A stretch of 64,000 nt of DNA from a bacterium (GCA_030524675.1 JAUNGE010000001.1:1-64000); one strand, 5' to 3'. Positions 42,961 to 52,034 are shown, counted from the stretch's first letter. Notes: generated from the sequence alone by a model not told the origin. Program-made: numbers and translations.

Positions 42961-44016
42961 TTATTTTTTTGTTAGGTCTCCTACAATCTCCGGCTCGCTG
43001 AACAGTGCTGTTGTTCCGCCAGTATGCAGAAATACCACATTGCTATTTTTTGGAATCTCGCCGTTTCGGATGCACTCCATCATTCCGTGAAATGCCTTTC
43101 CGGAATACACGGGGTCCGAAAACAGCCCTTCCGTCCTTGCCAGATAGCGAATATCGTCATTGGCAGCAGGATTTGGAATCTCGTATCCAGGCATATAATA
43201 TCTGCCATCGCACGAAAACAGCTCCGGTGTCACTCTCTCTTTCGCTCCAATCTTATCTAACGCACCGTTTGCGAGGTCAGAAATCTCTTTCTTGTAAGCG
43301 TCCTGGTTTTTGGGACTCACCTGAACACCAATCAAATCTACGGTTTCTTTGGTCAATGCCTTTCCGGCTGCCAACCCTGCGAGTGTTCCGCCAGTGCCTG
43401 TGGCGGTAAAAATGGCATCCGGATGAATACCCATAGCCCCCAACTGCTCCATAATCTCCACGAATGCATCTGCATATCCTAAAATTCCTATCTCATTGGA
43501 GGCGCCGGAGGGGATATCGTACACCTGATGGCCTTCTTTTGTCAGTTCTGAAATCCGTGCGTCTATCTGCGGCTGACAGCGCACAAACACATCGTCCATA
43601 GATTCCCCTGGCAGAGCCGAAAATATATGAACCTCCGCTCCCAAAATCGTGTCCAGCAACAGGTTTGCCCGTATCTCTTCCTGCTGGGCTACCAGAGACA
43701 CCAGAAAGAGAACCGGATGCATCCCACATCGCCGTGCCGCCGTGGCAGTCTCCATCGCATGGTTGGACTGTGTTGCGCCATATGTGACAACGGTATCGCA
43801 TCCTTGCTCCTTCGCACTCCCTAATACATATTCCAGTTTTCTCACTTTGTTTCCGCCAAACAGGGAAATTCCCGAAAAATCCTCCCGCTTGATATAGACA
43901 TTCACCTGGTGCTCTCTGCTGACTGTCTCCAGACGATGCAGAGGTGTCGGATAAAATCCAAGAGAGACACGCGGCATCGCATGAAGCCGTGCCTTAATCT
44001 GTGCCATTGTTTCCAT
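42961..44016 (-). CDS. D-cysteine desulfhydrase / ACC deaminase-like PLP enzyme
   Basis: 351 residues, fold type II PLP enzyme. The PLP Lys is in LFGGNKVRKLEYVLG, with TYGATQSNHAMETATAARR, the phosphate-binding ATGTGGTLAG, and HTGGTTALFSEPE near the end. This fits D-cysteine desulfhydrase (DcyD) or ACC deaminase; D-Cys use is the more usual in bacteria. The start METMAQIKARL has AGGGGTGG upstream, and the longer in-frame version upstream lacks family similarity. It follows recG on the same strand. Confidence 0.88.
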   Translation of the reverse strand: METMAQIKARLHAMPRVSLGFYPTPLHRLETVSREHQVNVYIKREDFSGISLFGGNKVRKLEYVLGSAKEQGCDTVVTYGATQSNHAMETATAARRCGMHPVLFLVSLVAQQEEIRANLLLDTILGAEVHIFSALPGESMDDVFVRCQPQIDARISELTKEGHQVYDIPSGASNEIGILGYADAFVEIMEQLGAMGIHPDAIFTATGTGGTLAGLAAGKALTKETVDLIGVQVSPKNQDAYKKEISDLANGALDKIGAKERVTPELFSCDGRYYMPGYEIPNPAANDDIRYLARTEGLFSDPVYSGKAFHGMMECIRNGEIPKNSNVVFLHTGGTTALFSEPEIVGDLTKK

Positions 44017-44105
44017 ATCGTTTTTTCCACCCCTTTTCGCTTTCTTATATTGTTTCAGGTTTTTGGCGAAGCTTACGCTTTGCTCCAGTCGGCGCCTGGC
44101 AGGCG

Positions 44106-46163
44106 TCACAGGTTTAATTTATCATAACTCTTTTCGAGATAAGAATCCAGATGTTTTTTCAGTTCTCTGTGACTCTCTGCCTCCAAAAGCGGGTCTTCTT
44201 TTAGAAGAGAATCCACTTCCTCCGAGACCTTCTTCAGCAGATCGGCATCGGTAAAAATGTCCGCCAGCCGAAATTCCATCTCCCCGCTCTGCCTCTGTCC
44301 GAACAAATCGCCAGGTCCCCGCAGTTTCAAATCTTCTGAGGCAATATAAAATCCGTCATTGGAGTGGTTTAAAATATCCAGACGCTTGTTTGTGTCTTCG
44401 TCCTCGGAGGTGTTTATCATGATACAGTAAGACTGGTATTTTCCTCTTCCGACGCGCCCGCGCAGCTGATGAAGCTGTGCCAGTCCGAACCGCTCGGCAT
44501 TTTCAATCATCATCACTGTCGCATTCGGCACATTCACGCCGACTTCGATGACTGTCGTGGAGACCAAAACCTGAATCTCCCCTGCGGCAAACCGCTCCAT
44601 AATTTTATTTTTGTCTTTTCCTTTCATCTTTCCGTGAAGGTACTCAACCGTGATGGAGGGCGGCAGCTCCTGGCGCAGCACTTTGGTGTAATCCAGAACG
44701 TTCTCCGCCTCAATCATCTCACTCGCTTCCACCATCGGACAAATCACATACGCCTGCCGGCCCGCTGCGATTTCTCTCGCCAAAAAGGCATACGCCTTTT
44801 TCCGGTACTCCACACCCACCACGCAGTTTTTGATGCTCTGTCGTCCTTTCGGGAGCTCGTCGATGACCGAAATATCCAGGTCTCCATAGAGAATGATAGC
44901 CAATGTTCTCGGAATCGGGGTCGCACTCATCACCAGAACATGGGGGAGATTTCCTTTATTTCCAAACATCTCCCGCTGCCCCACTCCAAACCGGTGCTGT
45001 TCGTCTGTGATGACGAGTGCCAGGTTATGGTACTGCACTTTTTCCTGAATCAGGGCGTGGGTTCCAATGATGATATCCGCCTCATGTGACGCGATTTTTT
45101 TGTATGCAATCCGCTTTTCCTTTGCTGTCATAGAGCCGGTCACGAGAACCAGACATTTCTGAATGTCATGTGCGGCAAACAGTTCCTGTATCGATTCATA
45201 ATGCTGCTTTGCAAGCACTTCCGTCGGTGCCATCAGCGCGCCCTGATATCCAGCATTCGCTGTCTCCAGAAGTGCGAGTATGGCGACAATCGTCTTTCCA
45301 GAACCCACATCTCCCTGAATCAGACGGTTCATCACAATGCCGCCCGCCATATCGCGGCGCACTTCCTCCAGCGCTTTTTTCTGGGCCGTGGTCAGCGCAA
45401 ACGGAAGAGACGCCTCTAACTTTGCCGCCTCCCTGGAGGCGGGAATTCGGTATGGACTCTCCTTGTCTACGCGCTTTTCGCGAAGCAGGCGCACTGCGAG
45501 AAGAAACAGAAAGAACTCATCAAATACCAAGCGCTTTCTGGCAGAGAGCAGTTCCTCTCTGTCCTTTGGAAAATGAATGTGCTCAATGGCAAAATTAGAT
45601 TCCGCGAGCTGGTATTTGGCGCGGAGAGCTTCCGGAAGGTATTCGCGCTCCAGCGTGCGCGTCTCCAGAGCCAGATGCATAGTCTTTATGATTGCCTTGT
45701 TCCCGAGCCCCCTCGTCTGTCCGTACACCGGCTGCATGGAGTGGACCACCTCCTGGTAGCTCTCCGGAGTAAAAATCTCCGGCTGTTCCAGAATCAGGCG
45801 GCTTTTCTTTCGGACAATGCGTCCGCGGAACACATAGCGCGAACCGGCTTTCAGAGAAGCTCGGATATAAGGCATATTGTACCAGACCACCTGCAAGGAT
45901 ACGCCCGCCTCCTTTAAGACAATCGAAACCGTCTGTATATTTCCAAATCGCAGCAAATCTGGTGCTTTCGGGAGCAGTACGCCCACAGCCACAGCAGGAG
46001 ACTCTGCCGCCGCAAAGATAGAAATCGGCGGTTCGTAGGCATCGTATGCCCTCGGGTAATAGTGCAGCAGGTCATGGATGGTATGAATTTCTAATTTGGC
46101 ATACAAAGCTGCAGTCTTCTCTCCTATTCCTTTCAGAGAAACGACCGGTTCCTGATTTATCAT
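44106..46163 (-). CDS. recG: ATP-dependent DNA helicase RecG
   Basis: Branch-migration helicase for Holliday junctions and stalled forks, 685 residues. N-terminal wedge/OB domain (about 1-230). Helicase motifs: Walker A LIQGDVGSGKTIVAI, DExH ITDEQHRFGV, MSATPIPRTLA, VIEVGVNVPNAT and QLRGRVGRG. The C terminus ends LEKSYDKLNL. I use the ATG at 46163 (MINQEPVVSLKGIG) with GGAGTGG upstream. Its place downstream of yloU-yloV is conserved in Firmicutes, but here a TraX gene intervenes. Confidence 0.97.
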   Translation of the reverse strand: MINQEPVVSLKGIGEKTAALYAKLEIHTIHDLLHYYPRAYDAYEPPISIFAAAESPAVAVGVLLPKAPDLLRFGNIQTVSIVLKEAGVSLQVVWYNMPYIRASLKAGSRYVFRGRIVRKKSRLILEQPEIFTPESYQEVVHSMQPVYGQTRGLGNKAIIKTMHLALETRTLEREYLPEALRAKYQLAESNFAIEHIHFPKDREELLSARKRLVFDEFFLFLLAVRLLREKRVDKESPYRIPASREAAKLEASLPFALTTAQKKALEEVRRDMAGGIVMNRLIQGDVGSGKTIVAILALLETANAGYQGALMAPTEVLAKQHYESIQELFAAHDIQKCLVLVTGSMTAKEKRIAYKKIASHEADIIIGTHALIQEKVQYHNLALVITDEQHRFGVGQREMFGNKGNLPHVLVMSATPIPRTLAIILYGDLDISVIDELPKGRQSIKNCVVGVEYRKKAYAFLAREIAAGRQAYVICPMVEASEMIEAENVLDYTKVLRQELPPSITVEYLHGKMKGKDKNKIMERFAAGEIQVLVSTTVIEVGVNVPNATVMMIENAERFGLAQLHQLRGRVGRGKYQSYCIMINTSEDEDTNKRLDILNHSNDGFYIASEDLKLRGPGDLFGQRQSGEMEFRLADIFTDADLLKKVSEEVDSLLKEDPLLEAESHRELKKHLDSYLEKSYDKLNL

Positions 46164-46243
46164 AAAATGACACCACTCCATTCTGTTAAAATATCAGCGA
46201 CTTCGCTGGGTACTTCCCAATATTACCAGTTTACGGCAGGAAG

Positions 46244-47008
46244 CTACGCAGGTTTGCAGACCAGCAGCCGAATTCCATACAGCACCAGAAGATGCGCTGG
46301 ATAGAATACATAAAACATCCATGCTCCTTTTTTGTTCGGCTGTTTTTTTCTGTCATACAGAGACAGCGGAATATAGGCAAGCGCCGCTGCCCCCAGATTT
46401 CTCATGCTGTCTGCGAAAGAAAGGACAGCACCAAAACTCATACAGGCTTTTTTGTCCGCATGGAACCAGTAAAAAATAACAATCAGCACAATTCCATATG
46501 CTGCATAGTCCAAGCGCAGCACAATGGCCGCCAAAGCAAACAGGACCAAAAGACACATCTGCAGGACATTTGGCGCTCTCCACCTGGAGAGACACTCCAA
46601 AAGAAGCAGTCCCAGAGCCAGAGTGAACAGCGTATTCTGATGAGACGGCATAAAAAAACTGTCAGATACTGCCAGGTTAAACGGAATTTCTGACAGAAGA
46701 GCCATGCCGAAAAGCCGCATAAAATACCGCTTTTTGTCTCTGGTGTAAAAAAATCCTTCCACGAGAAAAAATGCAAAAATCGGAAATGCAATTCTTCCGA
46801 TTGTGCGAAGACTAAAATAAGACAAATTCCAGAACTGCTGTTGTGTAACGGTCATGATATCTCTTCGTATGGAAATCCATGGATACAGCACCACCACTCC
46901 GATATGGTCCAAAAGCATAGTAAACAGGGCCAGTTTTTTTAAGGTATCTCGGGAAAGCCCTGCCGTTTCTTTAGAAAGAGCCGGCCTTGCTTTCATAAAA
47001 AAGGACAT
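46244..47008 (-). CDS. TraX-family membrane protein
   Basis: 254 residues with several TM segments. Start LSRDTLKKLALFTMLLDHIG is the hallmark of TraX, followed by FWNLSYFSLRTIGRIAFPIF and AFFLVEGFFYTRDKKRYFMRL (in pieces). TraX acetylates F-pilin, but chromosomal homologues in Firmicutes are acyltransferase-3-like proteins of unknown target. The start at MSFFMKARPALS has GAGGAGG close by. No conjugation gene is nearby. Confidence 0.88.
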   Translation of the reverse strand: MSFFMKARPALSKETAGLSRDTLKKLALFTMLLDHIGVVVLYPWISIRRDIMTVTQQQFWNLSYFSLRTIGRIAFPIFAFFLVEGFFYTRDKKRYFMRLFGMALLSEIPFNLAVSDSFFMPSHQNTLFTLALGLLLLECLSRWRAPNVLQMCLLVLFALAAIVLRLDYAAYGIVLIVIFYWFHADKKACMSFGAVLSFADSMRNLGAAALAYIPLSLYDRKKQPNKKGAWMFYVFYPAHLLVLYGIRLLVCKPA

Positions 47009-47096
47009 TTTACTTCCTCCTCTCCTCGATTTTTTTCCCAAAAGGAAGGCTGCCGGAAGCTGATTTTCTTTTCCGGCAGCCAAATGTCGCAATATA

Positions 47097-47284
47097 TTTT
47101 TTATCTAATAAGAAACTCCTCCGGAGCTTCCTATTAGATAAAAATCCCTCCGGGCAGGATGCACACGCCGCGCCGAGGAAAATGTGCTCTAAAAAGCAGA
47201 GTACGCGCGACGGCGCACAAAGCAGTCAAGCCCCTCATAAGTGAGGGATTGGGGAACTGAGGCGGGCTTGCCCACTTTGTTCTT
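47097..47284. repeat. Structured repeat element (with 42-bp repeat copy 2)
   Basis: Between traX and yloV, 188 bases with nested inverted repeats. A 13-bp pair TTTTTATCTAATA/TATTAGATAAAAA with inner CTCC/GGAG lies at 47097-47143. A second structure (about 47160-47215) has GCCGCGC against GCGCGACGGC around GTGCTCT-AAAAAGC-AGAGTAC. CCCTCA-TAAG-TGAGGG begins the copy of the 42-bp repeat also seen at 4912 (here 47242-47284). No clear T run follows the first stem. Confidence 0.65.
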
Positions 47285-47288
47285 CTTG

Positions 47289-49004
47289 TTATTCTACGGA
47301 AATCAGGTAATAGTAAATCGGCTGGCCGCCGTAGTGCATCTCAATCTCGCAGGAATCAAATGTCTCCTGTACGTTGGACAGGATAGCTTCTGCGTCCTCT
47401 TCCTTCACATCTGCACCATAGTAGATGGTGACAAGTTCGGACTCCTCATCGATCATCGCATGTAAGGCATCCATAACTGTCTTCTCCAGTGTCTGACTCA
47501 CCGCCAGAATACCCTGGTCTCCCAGCGCCATGATATCATGCTCATGAATCTCCACACCGTCAATATTGGTGTTGCGCACGGCGTACGTAATCTGGCCGGT
47601 TTTGATATGCTCCATCTCCTGTTTCATCACTTCCAGATTTTCCTCAGCAGACAGATCCGGCACAAAATTAATCAGGGCACAAATTCCCTGTGGAACAGTC
47701 TTGGAGGGAACTACGATGATTTCCTTATCTTCCACCAGATATTTTGCCTGCTCTGCAGCCAGAATAATATTTTTGTTGTTTGGGAAAATAAAAATCGTGT
47801 CTGCATTCACCTGCTGGATGGCATTTACCATGTCCTCCGTGCTCGGATTCATGGTCTGGCCGCCCTCAATCAGGCAGTCTGCGCCGATTCCCTTAAAAAT
47901 CTCGCTGAGTCCTTCGCCCACAGAGACGGCGATAAATCCATATGGTTTTCTCGGCTCTGCCGCTTTTTCAGCCAGCGCCTTCGCTTCCATTTCTTTCTCG
48001 TGTTCGTGTTCTTTCTGCTCTTTCGCCAGTTTTTCCGCCTCTTTAATCAGCTTTTCCTGGTGCTCCTCGCGCATATTGTCAATCTTCATGCGGGATAAAG
48101 AACCATACGTCAATGCCTTCTCAAACGCAAGGCCAGGGTGGTTGGTGTGCACGTGTACTTTTACAATATCCTCGTCGGATACCACAACGACGCAGTCACC
48201 GATGGATTCCAGATAAGCCTTGAATTCATGCTCGGTTTCCTCATCATACGCCTGTCCAATATTAATGATAAACTCTGTACAATATCCAAACCGGATATCA
48301 AACTCTTCTGCCTCGGACGCTTCGGTATCTGTCTTTGCGGCAGGAACCGAAGGCTTTTGCATCGGCTCGGTATCCAGAGAAATCTCTTTTCCCAAAAATC
48401 CGTCATATGCGCCCTTTATGACCTGCATCAGGCCCTGGCCGCCGGAATCGACAACACCGGCCTGCTTTAGCACAGGAAGCATCTCCGGAGTCTGGCTCAA
48501 CACATAATCGCCATGTTCAATCACAAGGCGCATAAACTCGGACAAATCGTCCACTTTCGCCGCCAGCTCGACAGCCTTGTCGGACATTCCCTTGGCGACG
48601 GTCAAAATCGTACCTTCTTTTGGCTTCATGACAGCCTTGTAAGCTGTCTCTGTCGCCCGCACCATGGCATCGGCTAGAATGGGAATCGTGATGGTGTCGG
48701 TTTCCCGTATTTCTTTGGTAAATCCACGGAACAGCTGGGATAAAATAACACCGGAGTTTCCTCTCGCTCCGCGCAGGGAACCAGAAGAAATGGCTTTTGT
48801 AAGACTCTTCATGTCTGGTTTTTCGATAGCAGACACCTCTCTGGCAGCAGCCAGAATCGTCATCGTCATATTGGTTCCCGTATCGCCATCCGGCACCGGA
48901 AATACATTTAACTCATTAATCCATTCTTTTTTTGATTCAAGGCCTTTCGCAGCAGCCAGAAACATCTTCTGGAGCGTAGAGGCATCAATCGTATTCTTGT
49001 CCAC
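47289..49004 (-). CDS. DAK2-domain protein YloV (FakA-like fatty acid kinase)
   Basis: 571 residues. N-terminal DAK2 kinase domain (about 8-200: FPVPDGDTGTNMTMTI, SLRGARGNSGVILSQ, GGQGLMQVI in parts). A middle domain precedes a Glu/Lys-rich insert (about 315-345), and a C-terminal domain follows (VSVGEGLSEIFKGIGAD, IFIFPNNKNIILAAEQAK in parts). This is YloV/FakA, which phosphorylates fatty acids bound to FakB (DegV) proteins for phospholipid synthesis. No fakB is in the window. GGAGG precedes the start, 13 bases after the Asp23 gene, as in Bacillus yloU-yloV. Confidence 0.92.
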   Translation of the reverse strand: MDKNTIDASTLQKMFLAAAKGLESKKEWINELNVFPVPDGDTGTNMTMTILAAAREVSAIEKPDMKSLTKAISSGSLRGARGNSGVILSQLFRGFTKEIRETDTITIPILADAMVRATETAYKAVMKPKEGTILTVAKGMSDKAVELAAKVDDLSEFMRLVIEHGDYVLSQTPEMLPVLKQAGVVDSGGQGLMQVIKGAYDGFLGKEISLDTEPMQKPSVPAAKTDTEASEAEEFDIRFGYCTEFIINIGQAYDEETEHEFKAYLESIGDCVVVVSDEDIVKVHVHTNHPGLAFEKALTYGSLSRMKIDNMREEHQEKLIKEAEKLAKEQKEHEHEKEMEAKALAEKAAEPRKPYGFIAVSVGEGLSEIFKGIGADCLIEGGQTMNPSTEDMVNAIQQVNADTIFIFPNNKNIILAAEQAKYLVEDKEIIVVPSKTVPQGICALINFVPDLSAEENLEVMKQEMEHIKTGQITYAVRNTNIDGVEIHEHDIMALGDQGILAVSQTLEKTVMDALHAMIDEESELVTIYYGADVKEEDAEAILSNVQETFDSCEIEMHYGGQPIYYYLISVE

Positions 49005-49017
49005 AGGTGCTTCCTCC

Positions 49018-49374
49018 TTAATCTATCACTCTTACACCTTCAACGTAGATATTGATTTTCTCTACATCCAGACCGGTGAAAGTCTCTAATTTGTATTTTA
49101 CATTCTCCATCAGATTGTCTGCCACTGCACAGATGCTGACGCCATATGCAACAATAACATGGAAATCCAGCTGAATCTTGTTCTCATTCAGCGATACGGT
49201 GATTCCATGAGTTAAGCTTTCTTTGCGAAGTAATTTGACTAGGCCATCTTTCATGCTGACTGCTGCCATTCCTACAATACCAAAGCACTCCACTGCTATC
49301 GTGCCAGCATATCTGGCAATCACCTCAGAATCGATTTGAATCTGCCCCAGCTGGTTATTGATTCGCCCTTTCAT
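49018..49374 (-). CDS. Asp23/Gls24-family protein YloU
   Basis: 118 residues of the alkaline-shock protein 23 family, membrane-associated envelope-stress factors of Gram-positives. Features: GQIQIDSEVIARYAGTIAVE (in parts), GIVGMAAVS, VSLNENKIQLDFHVIVAYGV (in parts), NVKYKLETFTGL and KINIYVEGVRV. The start MKGRINNQ has GGAGGG 8 bases upstream. It is divergent from rpmB, the same arrangement as yloU/rpmB in Bacillus. Confidence 0.94.
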   Translation of the reverse strand: MKGRINNQLGQIQIDSEVIARYAGTIAVECFGIVGMAAVSMKDGLVKLLRKESLTHGITVSLNENKIQLDFHVIVAYGVSICAVADNLMENVKYKLETFTGLDVEKINIYVEGVRVID

Positions 49375-49469
49375 GCATGCTTCCCTCCATTTCATTTATA
49401 GATGTCAAACCGCTTTTTGCTGTTTTTCATATATTTTTCTTATTATTTTGACATTATGTCCCTTATTGC

Positions 49470-49561
49470 GAAAATGTCTAACGACATTTTACCATAGAAA
49501 ATCAAAAAAAGAAATAATTTTTTAGATTTTACTTGCAAAATGTAAATCTTTCTGCTATCAT
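49470..49561. promoter_or_regulatory. Divergent promoter region, rpmB / yloU
   Basis: For rpmB, TTGCAA (49533-49538) and TATCAT (49556-49561) are 17 bases apart, a good sigma-A promoter. On the minus side TAGACA and CATAAT about 16 bases apart could serve yloU. AAAATGTC-TAAC-GACATTTT (about 49471-49490) is an inverted repeat that may be a regulator site. Confidence 0.65.
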
Positions 49562-49610
49562 ACATATGTTGTGGTTTTTAAGCCCAATTTTGAGTAAGGA
49601 GGTGCAAGTG

Positions 49611-49796
49611 ATGGCTAAATGTGCAATCTGTGAAAAAGCTGCTCACTTCGGAAATAACGTGAGCCACTCCCATAGACGTTCTAACGCTATTTGGAAAGCA
49701 AATGTAAAATCTGTGAAAGTGAAAGTAAACGGCGGTGCTAAGAAGATGTACGTATGTACTTCCTGCTTGAGATCCGGTTTAGTTGAAAGAGCTTAA
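49611..49796 (+). CDS. rpmB: 50S ribosomal protein L28
   Basis: Large-subunit protein of 61 residues: MAKCAICEKAAHFGNNVSHS at the start, RRSNAIWKANVKSVKVKV and CTSCLRSGLVERA at the end. Two CxxC pairs (CAIC, CTSC) make it the zinc-binding form. AAGGAGGTGCAAGTG precedes the ATG. It is transcribed alone between its promoter and a terminator. Confidence 0.97.
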   Translation: MAKCAICEKAAHFGNNVSHSHRRSNAIWKANVKSVKVKVNGGAKKMYVCTSCLRSGLVERA

Positions 49797-49807
49797 TCTG
49801 ATTTTTT

Positions 49808-49840
49808 ACCCCTGATATCGAAAGATAGCAGGGGTTTTTT
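49808..49840 (+). terminator. Intrinsic terminator after rpmB
   Basis: ACCCCTG-A-TATC, loop GAAA, GATA-GCAGGGGT, followed by TTTTTT. Stem of 11 bp with one bulge, 11 bases after the rpmB stop. Confidence 0.93.
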
Positions 49841-49877
49841 CTATGAAAAAAGTCTGTCCTAGCATCTGGCAGTCGGC

Positions 49878-50015
49878 CTAGCAGCAGAACAGATTATATC
49901 CCAATACTAAAATTCCAATCGTTATAAGAACGGTGAGAAACGTCTTAGGCACAATCAGGACAATCGCCATTCCGATTCCGCAGCAAAAAAAAGCGAAGCC
50001 GCATACATGTCTCAT
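49878..50015 (-). CDS. Small hydrophobic membrane peptide (45 aa)
   Basis: Begins MRHVCGFAFFCCGIGMAIVL and ends LVLGYNLFCC. A Cys-rich first half is followed by VPKTFLTVLITIGILVLG; together these give one or two TM segments. TTAGGGGGA stands about 6 bases before the ATG. Evidence for it is a good RBS, an uninterrupted hydrophobic frame and its position directly downstream of gerW. Not recognised as a named family; similar short peptides occur in Clostridia. Confidence 0.55.
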   Translation of the reverse strand: MRHVCGFAFFCCGIGMAIVLIVPKTFLTVLITIGILVLGYNLFCC

Positions 50016-50080
50016 GTCATTCCCCCTAACTTGCAGGTTCTAACATTAGTATATGCATATGGCTTCTGCTTTTATCCATA

Positions 50081-50500
50081 CTAATCCATCTTTTCTGTCG
50101 TTGTCTTCGCGTCCTTTAACACGTCCTCTGCTGTTTTCATCGCCTCTGGGGTGATACTGTCATTTTTGACTCCCATGACTTTATTCACAACATCTGGCAC
50201 CAGATCTAAAATCTTTGTGACAGTGTCCTGATTCTTCACGCTGACCATTTTCGTCATTCCGTTCTGAATGACAAGAACAGCGGATGGTGTCATTTTTGCC
50301 CCTATACCTCCGCCGCCGTTGTTTTTCTTGGCATTGTCACAGAAAGAACCGACGCCCATTCCAAAAGAAATGTCAATGAGCGGCAGAAGAATCGCATCTC
50401 CTGCATAAATTGGCTCACCGACAACCGTTTTTGATGACACAAAACTGTCCATTCCCTGAAACATAGAAGTGATTTCGGTCTTAAAATCGTTTTCAGCCAT
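50081..50500 (-). CDS. gerW: GerW family sporulation protein YtfJ
   Basis: 139 residues. Family blocks: VVGEPIYAGDAILLPLIDIS (in parts), FGMGVGSF, the Gly-rich NNGGGGIGAKMTPSAVLVIQ (in parts) and the end VNKVMGVKNDSITPEA. GerW/YtfJ is needed for germination in Bacillus. AAAGGAGGATATAGAT precedes the ATG. The gene follows a DUF2953 gene, the same pair as ytfI-ytfJ in Bacillus. Confidence 0.94.
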   Translation of the reverse strand: MAENDFKTEITSMFQGMDSFVSSKTVVGEPIYAGDAILLPLIDISFGMGVGSFCDNAKKNNGGGGIGAKMTPSAVLVIQNGMTKMVSVKNQDTVTKILDLVPDVVNKVMGVKNDSITPEAMKTAEDVLKDAKTTTEKMD

Positions 50501-50576
50501 ATCTATATCCTCCTTTATACACTCTGCACAGGCAGACTGCCCGCCTCTTTTTTATTTTTGTCTTCCCCATACTCTT

Positions 50577-51665
50577 TCATCTGGCGGCCTGGGAACGCCG
50601 GAGAAACTTCTTTATCAGGTTCCGAAGATTTCTGTCAAATAACAGACGCAGTGCCAGTACCAGAAGCGTTCCAAAACGAATATGTCCGCGGCAGGAAAAC
50701 TCTCCCTCGAGCACATTCTCTCCAAAAACCGGCGTTACCTGGAGCTGGTTTTTATAGACCGGATACAATACTGCCACAACTGCCAGTACATTTCCTGTGA
50801 GAGCCGGATCTTCAAACCCCATCGTGACAGCTCCATTGATTTTTCTTGGAAGACAATGTTTCAGTATCCGTTTTCCCTGTCTGAGGATAAGCCGGAAAGT
50901 CGCCTGATTGTCGGGCGAAGTCATAAAAGCAGATACCCTTTTGGCGAGCGCCTTCTTTTGACTCCACTGCGCAGCCAAAGTCTGCATGTTTGCTCGAAGT
51001 ATTTGCAGCACAGTCTGGATTTTCGCTCTTATAGATTTCATACACGTCCGGAAAGCGGAGTGCAAATCCAAGCGTTTCTTTTTGGAAACAGTTGGATTCG
51101 TCTGCGGCTGTGCTTCGCCTGCCGTTTCTTCCTTGCTTGCACTCGCATCTGCTGTATCCTGCGGTTTTATGGCGTCCGATGGCTGTGGCAGTGTCTTTGC
51201 CTCCTGAGACTTTCCTGTTTCCACCCGTTCCAGTTCTTCCTGTGAAAATCCTTTTTCTTCACATTCAGAAACCTCATGTTCAGAAACTTCGCTTTTAGAA
51301 ATTTTATATTCAGGAATCTCACGTTCAGAAACTTCATCACGTTCAGAAACCTCATATTCGGAATCTTCACATTCGGAATCTTCCTTTCCTTCTTCCACGT
51401 TTTTCTTCTCTTCTTTCGGAAAGACAGAAAATCCGAAGAGTTTTACCTGAAAGGAAAGTCCCTCCTGATATCTGGCCGCAATTAAGACCAGATGCAGCAG
51501 CCAATGAATCCTCACATTTCCCTGAATCTGTTCCTGTTTGGATATTTCTGCCTGATAGCGGACAGGAACCAACAGAACCAGAAGAAGTATACCAAAAAAC
51601 AGTCCGAGGAGAATGAGCAGCAAAATACCTATGATTTTCAAAATCAACAAAAGAATATGCACCAT
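50577..51665 (-). CDS. DUF2953 membrane protein (YtfI-like)
   Basis: 362 residues. An N-terminal hydrophobic helix (1-32, LLLILKIIGILLLILLGLFF) leads to VPVRYQAEISKQ, HWLLHLVLIAARY and FSVFPKEEKK, typical of DUF2953. The C-terminal part has GFEDPALTGNVLAVVAVLYP and SCRGHIRFGTLLVLALRLL, also typical. Between is a low-complexity insert (about 95-185) of short Glu/Ser units (SEYEVSERDE, SEVSEHEVSE) followed by Thr/Ala/Ser-rich sequence. It precedes gerW by 76 bases. Confidence 0.88.
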   Translation of the reverse strand: MVHILLLILKIIGILLLILLGLFFGILLLVLLVPVRYQAEISKQEQIQGNVRIHWLLHLVLIAARYQEGLSFQVKLFGFSVFPKEEKKNVEEGKEDSECEDSEYEVSERDEVSEREIPEYKISKSEVSEHEVSECEEKGFSQEELERVETGKSQEAKTLPQPSDAIKPQDTADASASKEETAGEAQPQTNPTVSKKKRLDLHSAFRTCMKSIRAKIQTVLQILRANMQTLAAQWSQKKALAKRVSAFMTSPDNQATFRLILRQGKRILKHCLPRKINGAVTMGFEDPALTGNVLAVVAVLYPVYKNQLQVTPVFGENVLEGEFSCRGHIRFGTLLVLALRLLFDRNLRNLIKKFLRRSQAAR

Positions 51666-51671
51666 AGATTC

Positions 51672-52034
51672 TCATCCCCCTTCCCCCACTTCATGTTTCG
51701 CGCCCTTACAGTGGGGGCTGCCCGTTTTTGGCTCAAAAAACTCTTTTACTGCAAAACCGCCTGTCTGCCTATAGACATCCGAAATGATATGTCCAGCTGT
51801 CTCCATTGCCTCTTCTCTGCCCGATGCAATGCCGAGAATCAGAAGGTCTTTGTCCCGATACCATTTTGACAAAAGCAGATAGGACGGATATATGTCAAGG
51901 AGAGTATTCCCACTTTCTGGCAGAGTAATCACATAAGCGTCCTTCTGCAGTTTTTTATAGCGAATCCGCGAAATCAGCGGATACCGTTTCTTCTTTGCGG
52001 TCTCCCCTACATACAAATGCTTATACCAGCGCAT
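51672..52034 (-). CDS. Conserved protein of unknown function (120 aa)
   Basis: Not recognised. RWYKHLYVGETAKKKRYPLI, ITLPESGNTLLDIYPSYLLL, LGIASGREEAMETAGHIISD and YRQTGGFAVKEFF show a compact alpha/beta protein without TM helix. The start is ATG 52034 (or GTG 52040) with GGAGAG upstream. It overlaps the end of the next upstream gene by 14 bases and ends 6 bases before the DUF2953 start, so all four are probably one operon with gerW. Confidence 0.75.
   Translation of the reverse strand: MRWYKHLYVGETAKKKRYPLISRIRYKKLQKDAYVITLPESGNTLLDIYPSYLLLSKWYRDKDLLILGIASGREEAMETAGHIISDVYRQTGGFAVKEFFEPKTGSPHCKGAKHEVGEGG

Noticed and set aside
46244..47008. TraX gene as a sign of a conjugative element.
   Set aside because: No relaxase, pilus, type IV secretion or integrase gene nearby; TraX homologues are common in Firmicute chromosomes.
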